From assembly GCA_026929865.2 (NCBI GenBank), contig CM049405.1, positions 17,425,001 to 17,489,000 of the forward strand: a DNA stretch of 64,000 nucleotides. Reading direction: 5' to 3'. This document shows, one piece after another, positions 1 to 12,456 of this stretch. This DNA is from Hyperoplus lanceolatus. Taxonomy: Eukaryota; Chordata; Actinopteri; Uranoscopiformes; Ammodytidae. The position numbers and the translations under genes are program-made. The notes beneath the pieces are model-generated. The model had not been told where the DNA came from, searched no databases, and saw nothing but the letters and a program-made list of their open reading frames with translations. How positions within the stretch are numbered: the stretch's first letter is position 1; the number at the start of each line of letters is the position of its first letter.

Positions 1-1800
1 TTCTTATTATTATTATTATTATTTCTATTCCGGCCACTTTTTAGGCCTTCAATAACTTCAACATACTTCAACCTTTCATACATGTTCCACATATCATTAT
101 TTTTCAGCTCTTCAAGGGCTTTCTAGGACCATTTTAACATTTTCAAAAAATTTCATAATTTCATACTTCTTCAACGTTTTATGAAAAATATTCAGATCCC
201 AGCCACTCATTAATACTTATTCCCACAAACTTCATATACACCTTCAATTGTTCAGCTATTTCAGGACATTAATCTGTATGATTCAGAATTTTTTGCTACA
301 CTGCAAAATTTCAAATAAATTCAACTTTTATGAATTTTAATATTTCATGCAAAATTATGATGGTCCCTACTCATTCATACTTCATCGTAGAAACTCGATT
401 TCAAGCTCTTCCTGTTCGTCGTGCACAGTTGCACACTTTCATAATTCACTATTTTTTCATAAAATGTATAACTTCAGAGATATTAAAGGTTTATTAAACA
501 TAAAAGTCTCTCCATGCAAATGAATAGGGAAGGATCCAAACTCGAAGAGTTTGGACATGACGCCAAACCTATCTGCTCATTCATACGTCATCCTAGAAAC
601 ATGATTCTAACATATAAATATTCAGCTGACTTCCCTCTTTCATAATCTATGAACAGTTTTTTCAACAAATGTATAGTTTTCTCATGAGACAGCCTTGTTT
701 GAAGGCACGCATTATCAAAATCAAACAGTGAGTGGATTAGGCAACATCCCTAGAAAAGAGGCCAAATTTACTCCATTTTTAACTTGCTGGCCTAGCCAAA
801 TTGTTTACACTACAGACCCAAATAGCACACTGAATATTAATTGGAATCTTCTCATTCTCACGGTACGATCATTTTTTCTGTCAGACAAACGGTTTGCGTG
901 TGAGAGGCAGAAGTTCGAGGCATGCGCTTCGGTGTGCTCTAAAGGTGGAGAGGTAACAGCTGTTACCAATTGGCCCTGATTAGCTGTGACCACAGCACCA
1001 TAGCAATATATAGTTCTCTTGTTATGTTATTGAACACAGGTCTGGTGGCTTAGTGGTTTAAGCCCAGGTCTCGTAGTTCAAAGGTCTCAGGTTCGATTCC
1101 AGCTGAGGGAATACAATTTTCACCTCAAATGTTTGTGTGAAGGGAAGCATGTCTCGTGGTAAGTGCATATGGCACATTAAGCACACACACACACACACAC
1201 ATACACACACAATTCAAGTTGCCTTTACTCAGTCAGTTTTCATCCGATAAACTTCATACCACATTCTACATGTTCAGCTCCTTCAGGACATTACATGGTA
1301 GTATCCAGATTGAGCTGAACACAGGGTTGGGGGTTCAATTCCCCGTTCCAACACCAAATTTTAGACTTCACCGGATTTTCTTAAAATTTTGCACAGATGT
1401 TGATTATGACTCAGAGATGACATCACAAGAGTTTAGAGGTCAAAGGTCAAATTTCAAGGTCACTGTGACGTTGCCTTTTGTGACTGCATTCTCATGAACG
1501 CTTCCACGGTTTTTCTTCAAATTTTGCACAAATGTTGATTCTGACTCAAAGATGAACTGATAACATTTTGGAGGTCATACTTCAAGGTCATAATTCATTC
1601 CTCAATTCAGCTAGAAAATCCATTCAAACTTCCAAATATTCCACATTTTTCAAACATTCTATTATTCAACCATTCTGTTGATTCAGATATATTCATCCTT
1701 CGTTCTTCATCAACATTCAGCAGTGAAGCGTCAGCTTCTTCAACATCAGCGTCAGCATTCACACCGCAATTTCTTCAAGGAATTGCAATTCTAGTTTACT
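1..1800. repeat. Old TTCA-rich interspersed repeat with tandem ~130-bp subunits
   Basis: The stretch is AT-rich and full of short ttcat/ttcaa words. At 1371-1497 and 1503-1595 two diverged copies of one unit are recognisable: both contain the words ttttgcacaaatgttgatt and gactca.agatgaa, followed by a ggtca-rich tail. No open frame with a family signature is present; the 94- and 113-residue frames here are chance frames. The tail near 1720-1790 resembles dispersed fish repeats, but I cannot name the class. Confidence 0.4.
1038..1112 (+). repeat. tRNA-derived SINE head
   Basis: An RNA polymerase III A-box-like word (tggcttagtgg, about 1046) and a B box (ggttcgattcc, 1090-1100) lie about 45 bp apart, as in a tRNA. 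The flanks do not form an acceptor stem and the arms are degenerate, so this is a SINE head and not a working tRNA. It runs on into unrelated sequence with a CA tract at 1183-1212. Confidence 0.55.
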
Positions 1801-2016
1801 TTTGTTTTTTTTATTTAGTTTTAAATTTTGTCAATTAAATATATAACATATTTAAATAAAATAACATATATAAATGTTTTTGTCATGGTATTAAAGTACA
1901 TTTTGTTTTAAACCTACTCATTTGGTTGATAAGGATTTAACAAAGATATAGTTTTATTTGTGAACGTATTTGCTGTTTGGTGCTGTGTAGTGAAGTCATT
2001 GTTAAATATTTTCCAG

Positions 2017-2079
2017 GAGTGAAGTTCCTGAAACCTCCTGAAAACAAGCAAGTTGACTGGGAGCCAACTATAGACTCTG
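2017..2079 (+). CDS. Penultimate coding exon of an unidentified host gene
   Basis: This 63-bp exon is bounded by a good acceptor (attttccag) and a consensus donor (gtatgt). One frame is open throughout and encodes VKFLKPPENKQVDWEPTIDS, which looks like ordinary protein sequence. The exon starts with two bases of a split codon and ends with the first base of another. The exon at 4640 begins with exactly the two bases needed to continue the frame. I do not recognise the protein. The upstream part of the gene would lie to the left of the window. Confidence 0.5.
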
Positions 2080-2444
2080 GTATGTATGACGTCTTACCTT
2101 TTTTTTAATAATACTGAACTTGTCTACTTCTGCAATACCATCATATTTAGTTAAAACAGTAATGTCATACTTGGAAACCGGTTGGTAGTCAGATTTTGAG
2201 CTTCATTAATTCAATATATTCTCTCAAAGTGATGTGTGAACTTGACATTCACTTTTATACCATTCAATTGAAGGAAATAGTCACAACATAACAGACTGAG
2301 CACTGTTGACTATAGTAAAGTTCTAATCCCAAATATTTTACAGTTTGATGATTGTATGTAAAGAAAAGAGTGATTTTTGTCAAACAGAAAATGTATTATA
2401 ACATGCCAAAACAAGACATCTTGCATGTGCCACTTATTGACTAA

Positions 2445-3420
2445 GGGTGTATTCACACCTGCCGTCTTTAGTTCACCTGAAACAAACTCTGGTGCACTTC
2501 CGCCTTCGGTGCACATCTTTCAGGCAAGTGTGAATACAGCAATCGCACTTGGGGGCGGACCAAACAAGCACTCAAACACACTCTGCTGCAGTTTGTTTGT
2601 GGTGTGAATTTGTCCGGACTCGATCCGACCCAAATGCAGGAAGCACTGTGCCTTTTCTTTCTTTTCTTTTTTTTAATAAATCGCTGTCAGCTTCACATTA
2701 TGGGAAAGTGTTGTTGTCGCCATTGTCGTTAGGAAGAATAGTTGTGGTTTGACCTGGAGCCCCGAGCGAATATATTACATTTGATAGAGAGAGCGCTTTA
2801 ACATGTTGAATGTATTCAGCGATCAGATGAAGGAGAGAGGAGCGTATCCCGCACAGTGCCAACAAGTTCACGCTGCGCTTTGCAGGAAGTGTGTGTTTTT
2901 ATTTTGCTTCCCATGTTAACGGGATCATCAATACTATCCCCATGTCAGTTTGGAGCTGAGCTGCGCCGAACTGACACCCAGCTGCCTATTCTTCTTGAGC
3001 CGCACGTCCAGCAGCAAAAATACAGTACAAATGATGTTTCACATCGTAGGCTAGCCTATATGCCACATAACGTTGCATTGACATAGGCCTACATATTATA
3101 ACCATATGAAACAACAATAATTTGATGTTTTTCTTCTTTATTTATAGGCTAGATGTAGGCCTATTTATTTATTATTTTAACCCCATATTATATCAATTAT
3201 ATATTTCAGTTTTCACTTTTTGCTTCCTGCTTCTCTCCACCCCAGATTGTCTGTCAAATTAATGAATAACCTCAGATCACGTGTGGTTTTGCTTCGTAAT
3301 GCTGGTTCACTTGCAAAAGGGGCAATATGAAAGTTGACCAAACCAAAAAAAAAATCTAAATTCTATTTGGTCTGGACCAAAGCAAGTGAACTAGCAAACT
3401 TTCCCTGTGTGAATACATCC
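2445..3420. mobile_element. MITE, PIF/Harbinger-like, copy 1
   Basis: The termini are inverted repeats (gggtgtattcacac on the left, gtgtgaatacatcc on the right) flanked by a TAA duplication at 2442-2444 and 3421-3423. The element is 976 bp and has no transposase frame. The related copy at 8977-10033 is in the opposite orientation. The 3-bp T-W-A duplication fits PIF/Harbinger; the superfamily is an inference. Confidence 0.7.
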
Positions 3421-3784
3421 TAAAACAGCTACACTGGGCACGTAAGCGGTAAGCAGCAGCACTGAGCAGAAAGTGGTAAAGATGCGCTCCCATTATAATC
3501 AATGATAGCTGCTACACCAAGCCAGTCCACGCAACAGCAGACGAACGTAATACCCACCGCAGATTTCTAAAATAGAATTGAAGTCTAATTTTTAGGCCTG
3601 TCGCTGCGGCACTATGCTTAATATGCATATGCGCGTGTTTACACCACATGTGTGTTTGACAGTGCATCAAATAATTTCTAGTCGTGTATGCATTCCTACA
3701 TACAGTACGCCAACACATTTTCTGTTTGTATGTTTGTAGTAAATCTGCCGCACAGTTCTGGAGGACTGTGCTCATTTGTGTCAA

Positions 3785-4165
3785 AGAGCCTGGTGATACT
3801 CATATTATTAGAATATCATGGAAAATGAATTGGAATTGAGGCAAGAATTCATGCCAAACAGGCCCAAACCAAGTACTGAGAACATATCGATGATTATACT
3901 TTATATACAGCTGACATTTCTGTATTTAAAATCCCATTTTTATTTATTTTTATATAATGTTAAAATTTTCAGAGATTTTGAATGTGGGGTTTTCAGAAGC
4001 TGTAAGCCATAATAAATACTATTTTAACAAATAAAGGCTTGAAATATCTCACTTTGCATGTAATGAGTCTATATAATATTTTTAGTTTCACCTTTTAAGT
4101 TGAATTACTGAAATAAATTAACTTTTGCACGATATTCTAATTTTTCGAGTTTCACCTGTATGTTG
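3785..4165. mobile_element. DNA-transposon fragment ending in gtttcacctgta
   Basis: The right end reads tctaatttttcgagtttcac and matches a dispersed fish terminal motif as I recall it. The left part carries a related attagaatatcat word at 3808. A complete inverted pair is not visible, so this is treated as a fragment. It lies in the intron of the host gene at 2017-4707. Confidence 0.35.
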
Positions 4166-4189
4166 GTGTCCCCAATTAATCACACTAAA

Positions 4190-4563
4190 CTCTGAAAACT
4201 GTTGGGCCTGTCAGCAACTGCCATGAGACAGACATGGCCAGTCTAGCAGGTCAAAACCAAGCACACTACTACATGCCGCTACATTCCGGTTACCTGTCAT
4301 AGTCCGCTTCCTTGGTTCGCACCAGATGTGAGAATAGTTTTATTTTTAAAAACGGGTTTAGTTCAAAATCAGTCCAAATCAGTTGGTGAAAAACCGTCCT
4401 GCCGTTGGGTCGGACTCGGTACAATCAGTTAGTTTCGAAGCTTCCATGTCCGCTTTTGGTGCCGAGTGGTGTGTTCTCATCTGCACAGACAAACCGCACC
4501 AAAGGAGGAGATCAACCAAGTTTGTTTTGATCGAACCAAACACAGCTGGTGTGAAGCGCCTTT
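4190..4563. mobile_element. Partial MITE related to the ttcacac-ended elements
   Basis: The sequence contains the same kinds of words as the MITE at 2445 (cggactcggtac, gaaccaaacacagc) and ends in gctggtgtgaagcgccttta. I see no convincing matching left terminus. No coding capacity. Confidence 0.3.
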
Positions 4564-4639
4564 AGTATGTGTTGTGAATGTGATGTGTTTACAGGTCAAA
4601 TATAACATCTTAATGTATATCTCCTTTTTTGTGTTGCAG

Positions 4640-4707
4640 TGGAAAAGAATGGCCGTTGGAGTGGGTGGCAGATGGAGACACTTGTTAAAGGCTCATATTC
4701 ATCATAA
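4640..4707 (+). CDS. Terminal coding exon of the same unidentified host gene
   Basis: A strong acceptor (ttttgtgttgcag) precedes tgGAA. Joined to the exon ending at 2079, the frame continues as VEKNGRWSGWQMETLVKGS and stops at TAA 4705-4707. The phase agreement (1 to 1) and the similar amino-acid character are the evidence for one gene. The 3'UTR probably runs on to an ATTAAA near 5208. The intron between the two exons is stuffed with MITEs (2445-3420, 3800-4160, 4190-4563). The function is unknown, and a processed non-coding tail is possible. Confidence 0.45.
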
Positions 4708-5229
4708 CGCCCAGTTTAGGATTTTGATTGTTTTATTATTTGTGTTGTGTCTGTTTGGTTGCTAGTATTTTTAGTTTTAGTGTACTTCCCTCCACGGCAT
4801 GCCCCTTTCCCAGTGAAAATTCCCACTCTTATTTGACAGGCAGTAAAAACATATTTCGTGGTATTTGCCACGGATCGGATTAAATATAATAAGAATAGTG
4901 TTCAGGATGTTAGCTACCCCCAAATTAAGAACTTCAGCTCCATTTTACCATTGTCCTCCTCTGTGGATGCTCTGTAGCTACAAATCTCTTATTTTCCATA
5001 GTGGAAATATACATGGTCATATTGTATCTTTTCTGTCATTTGAAATTTAATAAGTACAAACGGCAGATTTTAGGCATGATTGCAGGGATGGGAAGGATGA
5101 ATTTTACTCTATACTTTGCACACGTTATGATTGTATCAAGTCTTACAGTGTTTTGTTTTTGTTACATGTTCACATTTATGTTGAAGGTTGTACTTTGTTG
5201 TAAAATATATTAAACACAGATTTTCAAAT

Positions 5230-6895
5230 ATTCTACTTTGTTTTTTTAAAAACTTGAGATAAAAATGTATCTAAAGAATAGTCTTATTAAAGACCATGTC
5301 AACATTCTCTATAGCTTTTTTTAAAATTATTAGCTTATTTCTGTAACCATGGTATTTTGTATTTAAATTATTTTCTAACCCTGGCATACATACAGTGTAT
5401 ATCAGTATAATCTTAAATAGTGTTTATCAAGGATGGCTGTGCATATAAAGGCAAATGTGAATTTGTCTGGACAGGCAGTATAAATATATCAAATCAAATT
5501 ACTTCAATTACTGTAAATAGCACTATGCATACACAGAAAGGTAAGACAGTGCTTCACGTAAAAAGAAGAGAACAAAACAGCCATATCACCTCCCGCCCCA
5601 ATCCACAAACAGAGCAGAATTACTTACTAAAAAAACATTATGGGTAAAGACAAAACATGAAGTCAGATAGAATAAGTTGAAAATATATATGTAACTAGTG
5701 TATAACAACGCTGTATTTATGAAAACATAACAGACTATGGGCTACTTTAGAGAGTCGCCATAATGCATAGCCAATCACATACCATAATTCATGTATTTTG
5801 GACATAGGCCTATTACTTTTTGTCCTGTTCATTGACTACAAAGTGGTCTACAAATTGATATGTAATTGAGCTTTTTCATTCAAATACAACAAGAAATGGA
5901 TGGTTAACAGAGTGAATCATGTAAACTCCTGACAGGTTATAAACCATTCATTGTCCAGTGAAGTATATCTCCCTCCCTATGCACTGTGTGTTACTTTACG
6001 GAACAGGCCTTTTAAAAAAAAAAAAAAAAAAGCTCATATCTTCGCCAATTAAAAAAAAATGTGTGTACAAATGTAACTGCACACAGACATACATTGTCAT
6101 TACTATATAATATCATCTTGAATCATCTAGGACCTTCCTGGAAGCATTGGGGAAGGGGACACAGTTGATAGAAATGGCCATATTAATCGAATGGGAAAAT
6201 ATTTATATGAAACATTATGTGGTTTTCAGGGAAATTTGGGTCTAAACTGGTCCAAATTGAAAACTATGACAGTGGATAAGCTAACCATTAATATCTTGAA
6301 CAAATTTAATCAATAAATACCCCTTAAATAATTTTTGACTAATTTAATCCATCTAGGCACTAACAGACTCTCCAAAAGTACACATGGAAGGACGTCCGCC
6401 TGACGCCAGATGAAAATTATCCCTTGTCGTAGGATGACAATGAAGACATCGTTGGAAAGGTCTTTATCAGTGGAGTACAAATATGCCACTGTGAACTTTG
6501 TGGGCAGTGCCTACCCCTAGGGGTTGCCCTTTGAACCTTGACCTTGGACTACTTTTGAAGGCTTACAGACCAGCAACGAAATGTGATACAGACAAGGGGG
6601 GAACTATGTTGCAAAGGTCTTTACCTCTTCTTTCATGCACTTTGTCAAACCAATAGGGGGCGCCACTGAGAAGGGTCAAAACCAAGAAAAAACATAATTT
6701 CACCCTCTTAAAAATGGTAAAAATGAAATCTGACCAATTATTTGTGCTTCCAACTCCCTTGAACATATAATTAACCATCAAGGTTTCTGGTCACAGTTTC
6801 ACGAAATAGGGAAATCACATTAGAACTACAAAAAATATTGCGCCGCAGAGTACAGTGTATTGCAATTTCTTACGTTTGTAGTTTTTAATTATGTT
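5230..6895. other. Non-coding stretch without a recognisable gene
   Basis: AT-rich sequence with a poly-A run at 6013-6031 and two tracts (6360-6560, 6640-6780) that have the feel of old repeats. No exon with both splice sites and a convincing frame was found on either strand. Confidence 0.4.
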
Positions 6896-6899
6896 TTTC

Positions 6900-6923
6900 C
6901 GGGTTAGGGTTAGGGTTAGGGTT
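6900..6923 (+). repeat. Short interstitial telomere-like tract
   Basis: About three and a half perfect ttaggg units in a row. Too short to mark a chromosome fusion by itself; such tracts also arise during break repair. Confidence 0.7.
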
Positions 6924-7502
6924 GTGACATTACGGCTTATAAAACAACTATCCGTCCATATGTCAACAGAGAAAGTATAACTTTTACAATTGTTTTCATA
7001 TTGTGGGGAAACATCTGTTGTAAACATTTTAATAAATGCATTTATCAGTGCTTTTAGACGTGTTTCGTCCGAAAGAACGGGTGGCGTTCAATGACGCATC
7101 GGATTTAGCTACGTTTATAAACAAACCGTGCGGGTGTTGCACCTCGATCGATTTTCCTCTTCTATAAAGTAGAGTTTTTAATTGATTGCGTAGGCTATAA
7201 TATGACTTGGTTTAAAAAAAACGGCGCAGTTCAGTGCACAAGTCAATTTGGTGGGGACATTTTAGTTGAAGGAAGCTAGCAGTGCTAATAGGTCCACGTA
7301 GCAGTGGCATAGTTGGCTCGTGAACGCACCCCAAGATGTCCAAAGTCCCAACGTCACACTTTTAGATCTACGAATTTGATATTAACGTGACAATTCAGAT
7401 TTTATTCAAACATATTGAGTTTCTATCCAATGCTATTATAGTAAGATTCAAGATGATTTATTGTGTCATTGTACATGTTTCAGAACAACGATAATCTGTT
7501 TA

Positions 7503-7522
7503 CAGTTATACCCCGCCAAGAG

Positions 7523-7583
<61 letters not shown>

Positions 7584-7608
7584 GATTCAGTTATACCCCG
7601 CCAAGAGA
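7503..7608 (+). repeat. Duplicated 21-bp word flanking a (TCTA)n microsatellite
   Basis: cagttataccccgccaagag occurs at 7503 and again at 7588, and the space between is an uninterrupted TCTA array of about 60 bp. The direct repeat plus array suggests that slippage or a duplication created the structure. Confidence 0.75.
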
Positions 7609-8688
7609 CATAGAGTGACAGTAACCAAACATGGGAGACAGGGGGGATACACTGAAGAGTCGTCTAGCGTGCGCTGCGCCCCTTAAAGTAGGAAAGGATA
7701 AAGAGAACATCAGGGAAAGACAGGTTAAAAAAATGCTACTCTCACACTCCGCTCCTTATGGGTGCAAAGTGTGTGATTAGTACAAAAACCACCTTGGCAA
7801 AATAAGCATATGATAACGCCACAGACAAATAGAACACGTTGTATTGTAGTAATATGCTTATAAGTCGGGGGGAAGCAGCAGTTGTGGAAGAAGTTGTTGT
7901 GAAGTAGCAGCCATGTGAGAATGTACAAAGACAACCGTGTTTCTTTTCAGTTAAGTGTTTTTTCCTTGGGTTGCATGGCACTCATATCGTAAACTGATCT
8001 GTGTAGGATTCTTGAAAATTCTCATGCATAAAATGGATAAATGAGAAGGCATTCACATCATAGTTGTCTCACTTCCAGTATAACTCCTTATTAAGATCAT
8101 AAACATAATTAAAAACCTGCATAGCCTTTCAAACTGATTCTCACAGGTGTTTTTCATTTAGCATTCAATATAGATATCACAGCAATTTGAATGTCCATTT
8201 TAAACAGGTCACACAAAGACATTCAATCATATCAATATAACATAAGTCAGCACAAATTATATTTATTCAGTGTTAGGGTCTTTCATGTAACTACAATATC
8301 CATAACATACGTCTCAGGGATAGAGTCATTCAAAAACTGACTTTTAGAATACAGTAAGAGTGATGCATGTAGTACAGCAGAAAAATCAAGACCTAGCATG
8401 CAGATCGCAGGAAGCATGTCTGCAGAAATAACACAATACACAGTCTTAACATAGACAACTTAGACCCATACAGTACCAAGTAAATCATATATGTCGCTAT
8501 CGGGGCATCATTGCAAAAGAGAGCTTGCTATGTTCGACCTTTCCCTGTAAAAATAACGGTTTGTATAATAAGAGAAATTCACTCTTAAATCCCCTCAAAA
8601 TTAAGCTATTTGCTACTCCTCACAAATAAGACAAGGTTGTGTGTTGGAGACTAGTTTATTGAAATCAGACAATTCTTCATAATCACTT

Positions 8689-10412
8689 TCATGTATTCAA
8701 GTCCTTTATGCTCCTCTGTAAGCTCCTCAGACATGTCTTCAGGGAACAGAGGTCCTTTAGCCAGGCAGTATTGTATGTTGAGTCAACGACTTGGAAATTC
8801 GTCTCCACATCGGCAAGCTTTTCCTGGAGAAGATACCGTAGCCAGCAACGTCCCTCATCAGTTAAACTGCGTAGGAGGAAATACAAAATGAAAAGGAGAC
8901 CTGACATTTGGAACACAGTCATTCTTGTCGGACCAAAGTAAGATCCCTCCCTAAGTTTCATCTCCAATGAGCATTAGGGTGTGTTCACACTGGGAAAGTC
9001 CGCTAATTCACTTGCTTTGGACCAGAACAAATAGAATTTTATTTTTTGTTTGGTGTGGTCCACTTTCACACTTCTTCTTTTGCAAATGCACCAGAATTAC
9101 AAAGCAAAAGCACAAGTGTGCTGAGGTCATTCATTCATTGGACAGACATTCTTGGGCGGGGAAAAGCAGGAAGCACAAAGTGAAAACTGCCAAAGTCTAA
9201 AAAATCATTGATATATGTCATAGGCCTACTGCTATCGGGTTTATAGTAATTTGGTGCCATCAGCAAATAAGAACTGTGCGTCATTAACATATGTAGGCTA
9301 TAAACTACTAGTCATTTGCGTTGTTTGAGAGAGTGAGAGAGAGAGAGAGAGAAAGGGGGGGGGGTCACTAATGCCTGTTCTACAGTATGATAGGTTAAAT
9401 AAATAAAACTATAAATAAAAATAAAAACATCAAATTATTGTGGTTTCATATCGTTTAAATATGTATGACAATGTCACGTTTAGTGGCTTGTAGCCTACAA
9501 TGTGAAACATAATATTTTTTTGCTGCTGGACGCTGGGCTCGGGAGAAGAAGCTGACACACCGCTTAGCCGCACCTAACTGACACAGGGATTATATCTGCG
9601 CATATAACCCGTTAACATGGGAAGCAAAATAAAAACATGGTCTTCATCTTCATCTGATTGCTGAACTTGTCAGCATTGTTACACGTCATCTCTCTCAAAT
9701 GTAATATATTGGCTTAGGGCTCCCAGTCTAAACACAACGGCGACAACAACACTTTCCAATAATGTAAAGCTGATGGCGATTTATTAAAAGAAAGAAAAGG
9801 CACAGTGCTTTCTGCATTTGGGTCAGATCGAGTCCGGACGAATTCACACCACAAATAAACTGCAGCAGAGTGCTTTGTTAGCATACTGCTTCAGCTAGGT
9901 GTCGGGGTGCTTGTTTGGTCCGCCCCCTAGCGCAATTGCTGTATTCACACCTGCCTGAAAGATGCGCACTGAAGGCGGAAATGCACCTGAGTTTGTTTCA
10001 GGTGAACTAAACACGGCAGGTGTGAATTCACCCTTAGAACACCTCTATTGTGTCGTCACCATGTTCTTACCGTGGTTGTTCCCTCCAGGCATTTTTATGA
10101 TCAGCTTTCCGATGCCAACAGCTAGCCCTCTGAGATAGCTTGATTTGAAGATATATTTTCTATATGTTTTCATGGACGAATTTCTTCTTAGTGAGGATGC
10201 TTGTGTAATCTGAAGTCATACAAATGAGACAGTCAACACATTTGACCTATATTCTAAATACTAGCATATTATCATATATTGCAATATAAAATCCACAAGA
10301 CGAATTGTACAGCACATATGCCTATCAACTCATTATCTGTATATATCTTTAATCCCTCTCCCTTACAGAAGTTGTTCCTTACCACTGCTGTGCACTTTCC
10401 ATGGCTGGCCAT
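8689..10412 (-). CDS. Possible small unidentified gene, minus strand
   Basis: A model with segments 10412-10383, 10209-10071, 8946-8901 and 8866-8689 stays in frame across all joins and encodes 130 residues, starting MASHGKCTAV and ending SLQRSIKDLNT. The segment 10071-10209 has a good acceptor (gacttcag) and donor (gtaaga) and a convincing basic frame (contains SSYLRGLAVGIGKLIIKM). A polyadenylation signal (AATAAA on the minus strand, 8655-8660) lies just past the stop. Against the model: the last intron (8867-8900) would be only 34 bp, too short for a vertebrate, so that join is doubtful, and the ATG may be internal to a longer gene. The second intron would be about 64 bp without the MITE at 8977-10033. 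I do not recognise the protein. Confidence 0.3.
8977..10033. mobile_element. MITE, PIF/Harbinger-like, copy 2 (inverted relative to copy 1)
   Basis: The 1,057-bp element begins gggtgtgttcacac, ends gtgtgaattcaccc, and is flanked by TTA (8974-8976 and 10034-10036). Its interior is recognisably the reverse complement of 2445-3420: for example, the gatcgagtccggacgaattc region here mirrors gaatttgtccggactcgatc there. Non-coding. Confidence 0.72.
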
Positions 10413-10643
10413 AAAGGAAGGTCTTCCTCAGTTGCATGTTCCACCACAGACAGTTGTCTTTCCAGCATTCCCTCCTTTATGCACTCCTCCCGTCACCTGC
10501 TCATTGTATCGCTTGATTGCGTTAAAATAGATTCTCTTTTTTTCCTCGATACAACTGTTGGGTCTGGTTGCTGTCTATAGTTACAAAAGGGACATTAAAA
10601 CATTAAATCCAGGTGGTTCACTGGTTAAGGTGAATACCATATA

Positions 10644-11525
10644 CACTCACCGGCCACTTTATTAGGTACACCTGTTCAATGGCTTATAAAAACAAAAAGC
10701 TAATCAGCCAATCACATGGCAGCAATGTAATGCATTTAGACGTGGTCAAGACAATGTACTGAAGTCAAACCGAGCATCAGAATGGGGAAGAAAGGGGGTT
10801 TAGGTGACTTTGAACATGGCATGGTTGATGGTGCACGGCAGGATGGATCCATACTTTCATGTTGTTTACGCCAAATTCTGAACCTGCCATCTGAATGTCG
10901 CAACTGAAAATCGAGACTCATCAGACCAGGCATGATTTTTCAATCTTCTATTGTCCAATATTGGTGATCCTGTGAGAATTGTAGCCTAATTTTTCTTTTT
11001 TTAGCTGACAGGAGTGGCACCAGGTGGGGTCTTCTGTTGCTGTAGCCCATCTGCTTCAAGATTGGTCGTGTTCTGCGTTCAGAGATGGTGTTCTGAATAC
11101 CCTAGTTGTAACAAGTGGTTACTTGAGTTACTGTTGCCTTTCCATCATCTCAAACCAGTCTGCCCATCCTCCACTGACTTCAACAAGGCATTTTACATCC
11201 GCACAAATTTCGCTCACTGGATATTTTTTCTTTTTCGGACCATTCTTTGTGAACCCTAGATATGGTTTGGACGGATCCCAGTAGATCAGCAGTTTCTGAG
11301 ATACTCATACCAGCCCTCCTGGTACCCTCAACATTGCCATGTTCAAAGTCACTTAAAACCCCTTGCTTCCCCATTATGTTGCTCGGTTTCAACCTCAATA
11401 AATTGTCCCGTCCAGGTCTACATGCCTAAATGACTTGAGTTGCTGACATGTGATTGGCTGATTAGTTATATGTGTTAACAAGAAAATGAACCGCTGTACC
11501 TATTAAAGTGGCCGGTGAGTCAGTG
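10644..11525 (-). mobile_element. Fold-back Tc1-like element, defective
   Basis: The ends are long inverted repeats starting cactcaccggccacttta, flanked by TA. On the minus strand, the start of a Tc1-type transposase is visible from about 11375 down (helix-turn-helix region with SISETADLLGS and EWSEKEKISSER). A later piece (HSDGRFRIWRKQHESMDPS) lies near 10840-10910, out of frame. The left arm up to about 10850 does not carry the expected 3' end of the transposase but a second, + strand copy of its start (mggkkg-like, sdfehg-like at 10782-10825). One end has therefore been replaced by an inverted copy of the other. The enzyme is dead. Confidence 0.65.
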
Positions 11526-11529
11526 TAGG

Positions 11530-12450
11530 ACCATAACGGTTCAAAAAAGGCTTGGGCCCTGTGCTGCATGTCCCCAAAGAATTCCAGATAAGAGATTTGC
11601 AGATCATGTCAATACATATAAATAGGTGAGTCAGTGCGATTATAGAGGCTTGCTTTTTTTGATAAACACCCAGACACATCTGCTCTATTGACCGCTGAAG
11701 GCTGTGTTGGTCAACGCAACTGCAGTTGGGGAGACAAAAAACATTCAATATATAAGCCACTGTGAAGTGATGGTCAGCATACTTTTCCAATAACTACTAC
11801 TAAACTGTTAACTTTGCGGCTTTGCTTCAGTTGTGTGGAAACAAACTGAAGCTGTGAACACAAATCCATCTGATAGCTTTGTCTAGAGATGCTGATTAAG
11901 CATTTTGGGACAGTGGCTTTGGCTGAAATATCCTATACATGACATTTCCATTGGAAACATAATGTGTTACAGGACAGACAGTAATGGATTACAGCAACAC
12001 GTTCAACACTGCATATTACACAATGCAGTTAAATAAATATTATTTGGAACTATGGCAATATAATGTACCATCAGTTACCCACTGTCTGACGTCATCAACC
12101 CACAGCTGCACCATGTTCTCCAGCCCTTCAGCCTCTGGGAATCAGCCTCAGCCTTAGAACAGCCTACAGTGAAAACAACAAACAAACAATTGCAGGGTTT
12201 GTGTGTGTAGGTAATCATGTGATAATATTATTAGTACCTTGACATAACTGTTGGTCAATTCTAGGTTAAGACTGTCGTGCTTGTGCCTGTATAACCAATG
12301 ACATGAAGTCAGCATGTCATCCCGATAAAAAAAAGAAATATATAAAATGGACCTCAGTGGCTTAGGTAGTTCAGTCAACTTCATGTATTCGCATATAGAA
12401 AATGGGCATGCAAGACTAAAGTAATAAAGGAGAATTACATACCTGATTTG
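11530..12450. other. Non-coding stretch, nothing recognised
   Basis: No frame with splice sites or a family signature. The 95-residue minus-strand frame near 11503-11790 overlaps the end of the Tc1-like element and has no coding character. Confidence 0.35.
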
Positions 12451-12456
12451 ATCATG

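Noticed and set aside
1038..1112. Functional tRNA gene
   Set aside because: Both internal promoter boxes are present, but no acceptor stem or proper anticodon arm forms; it is a SINE head.
6900..6923. Chromosome-fusion telomere scar
   Set aside because: Fewer than four units; too short to support that reading.
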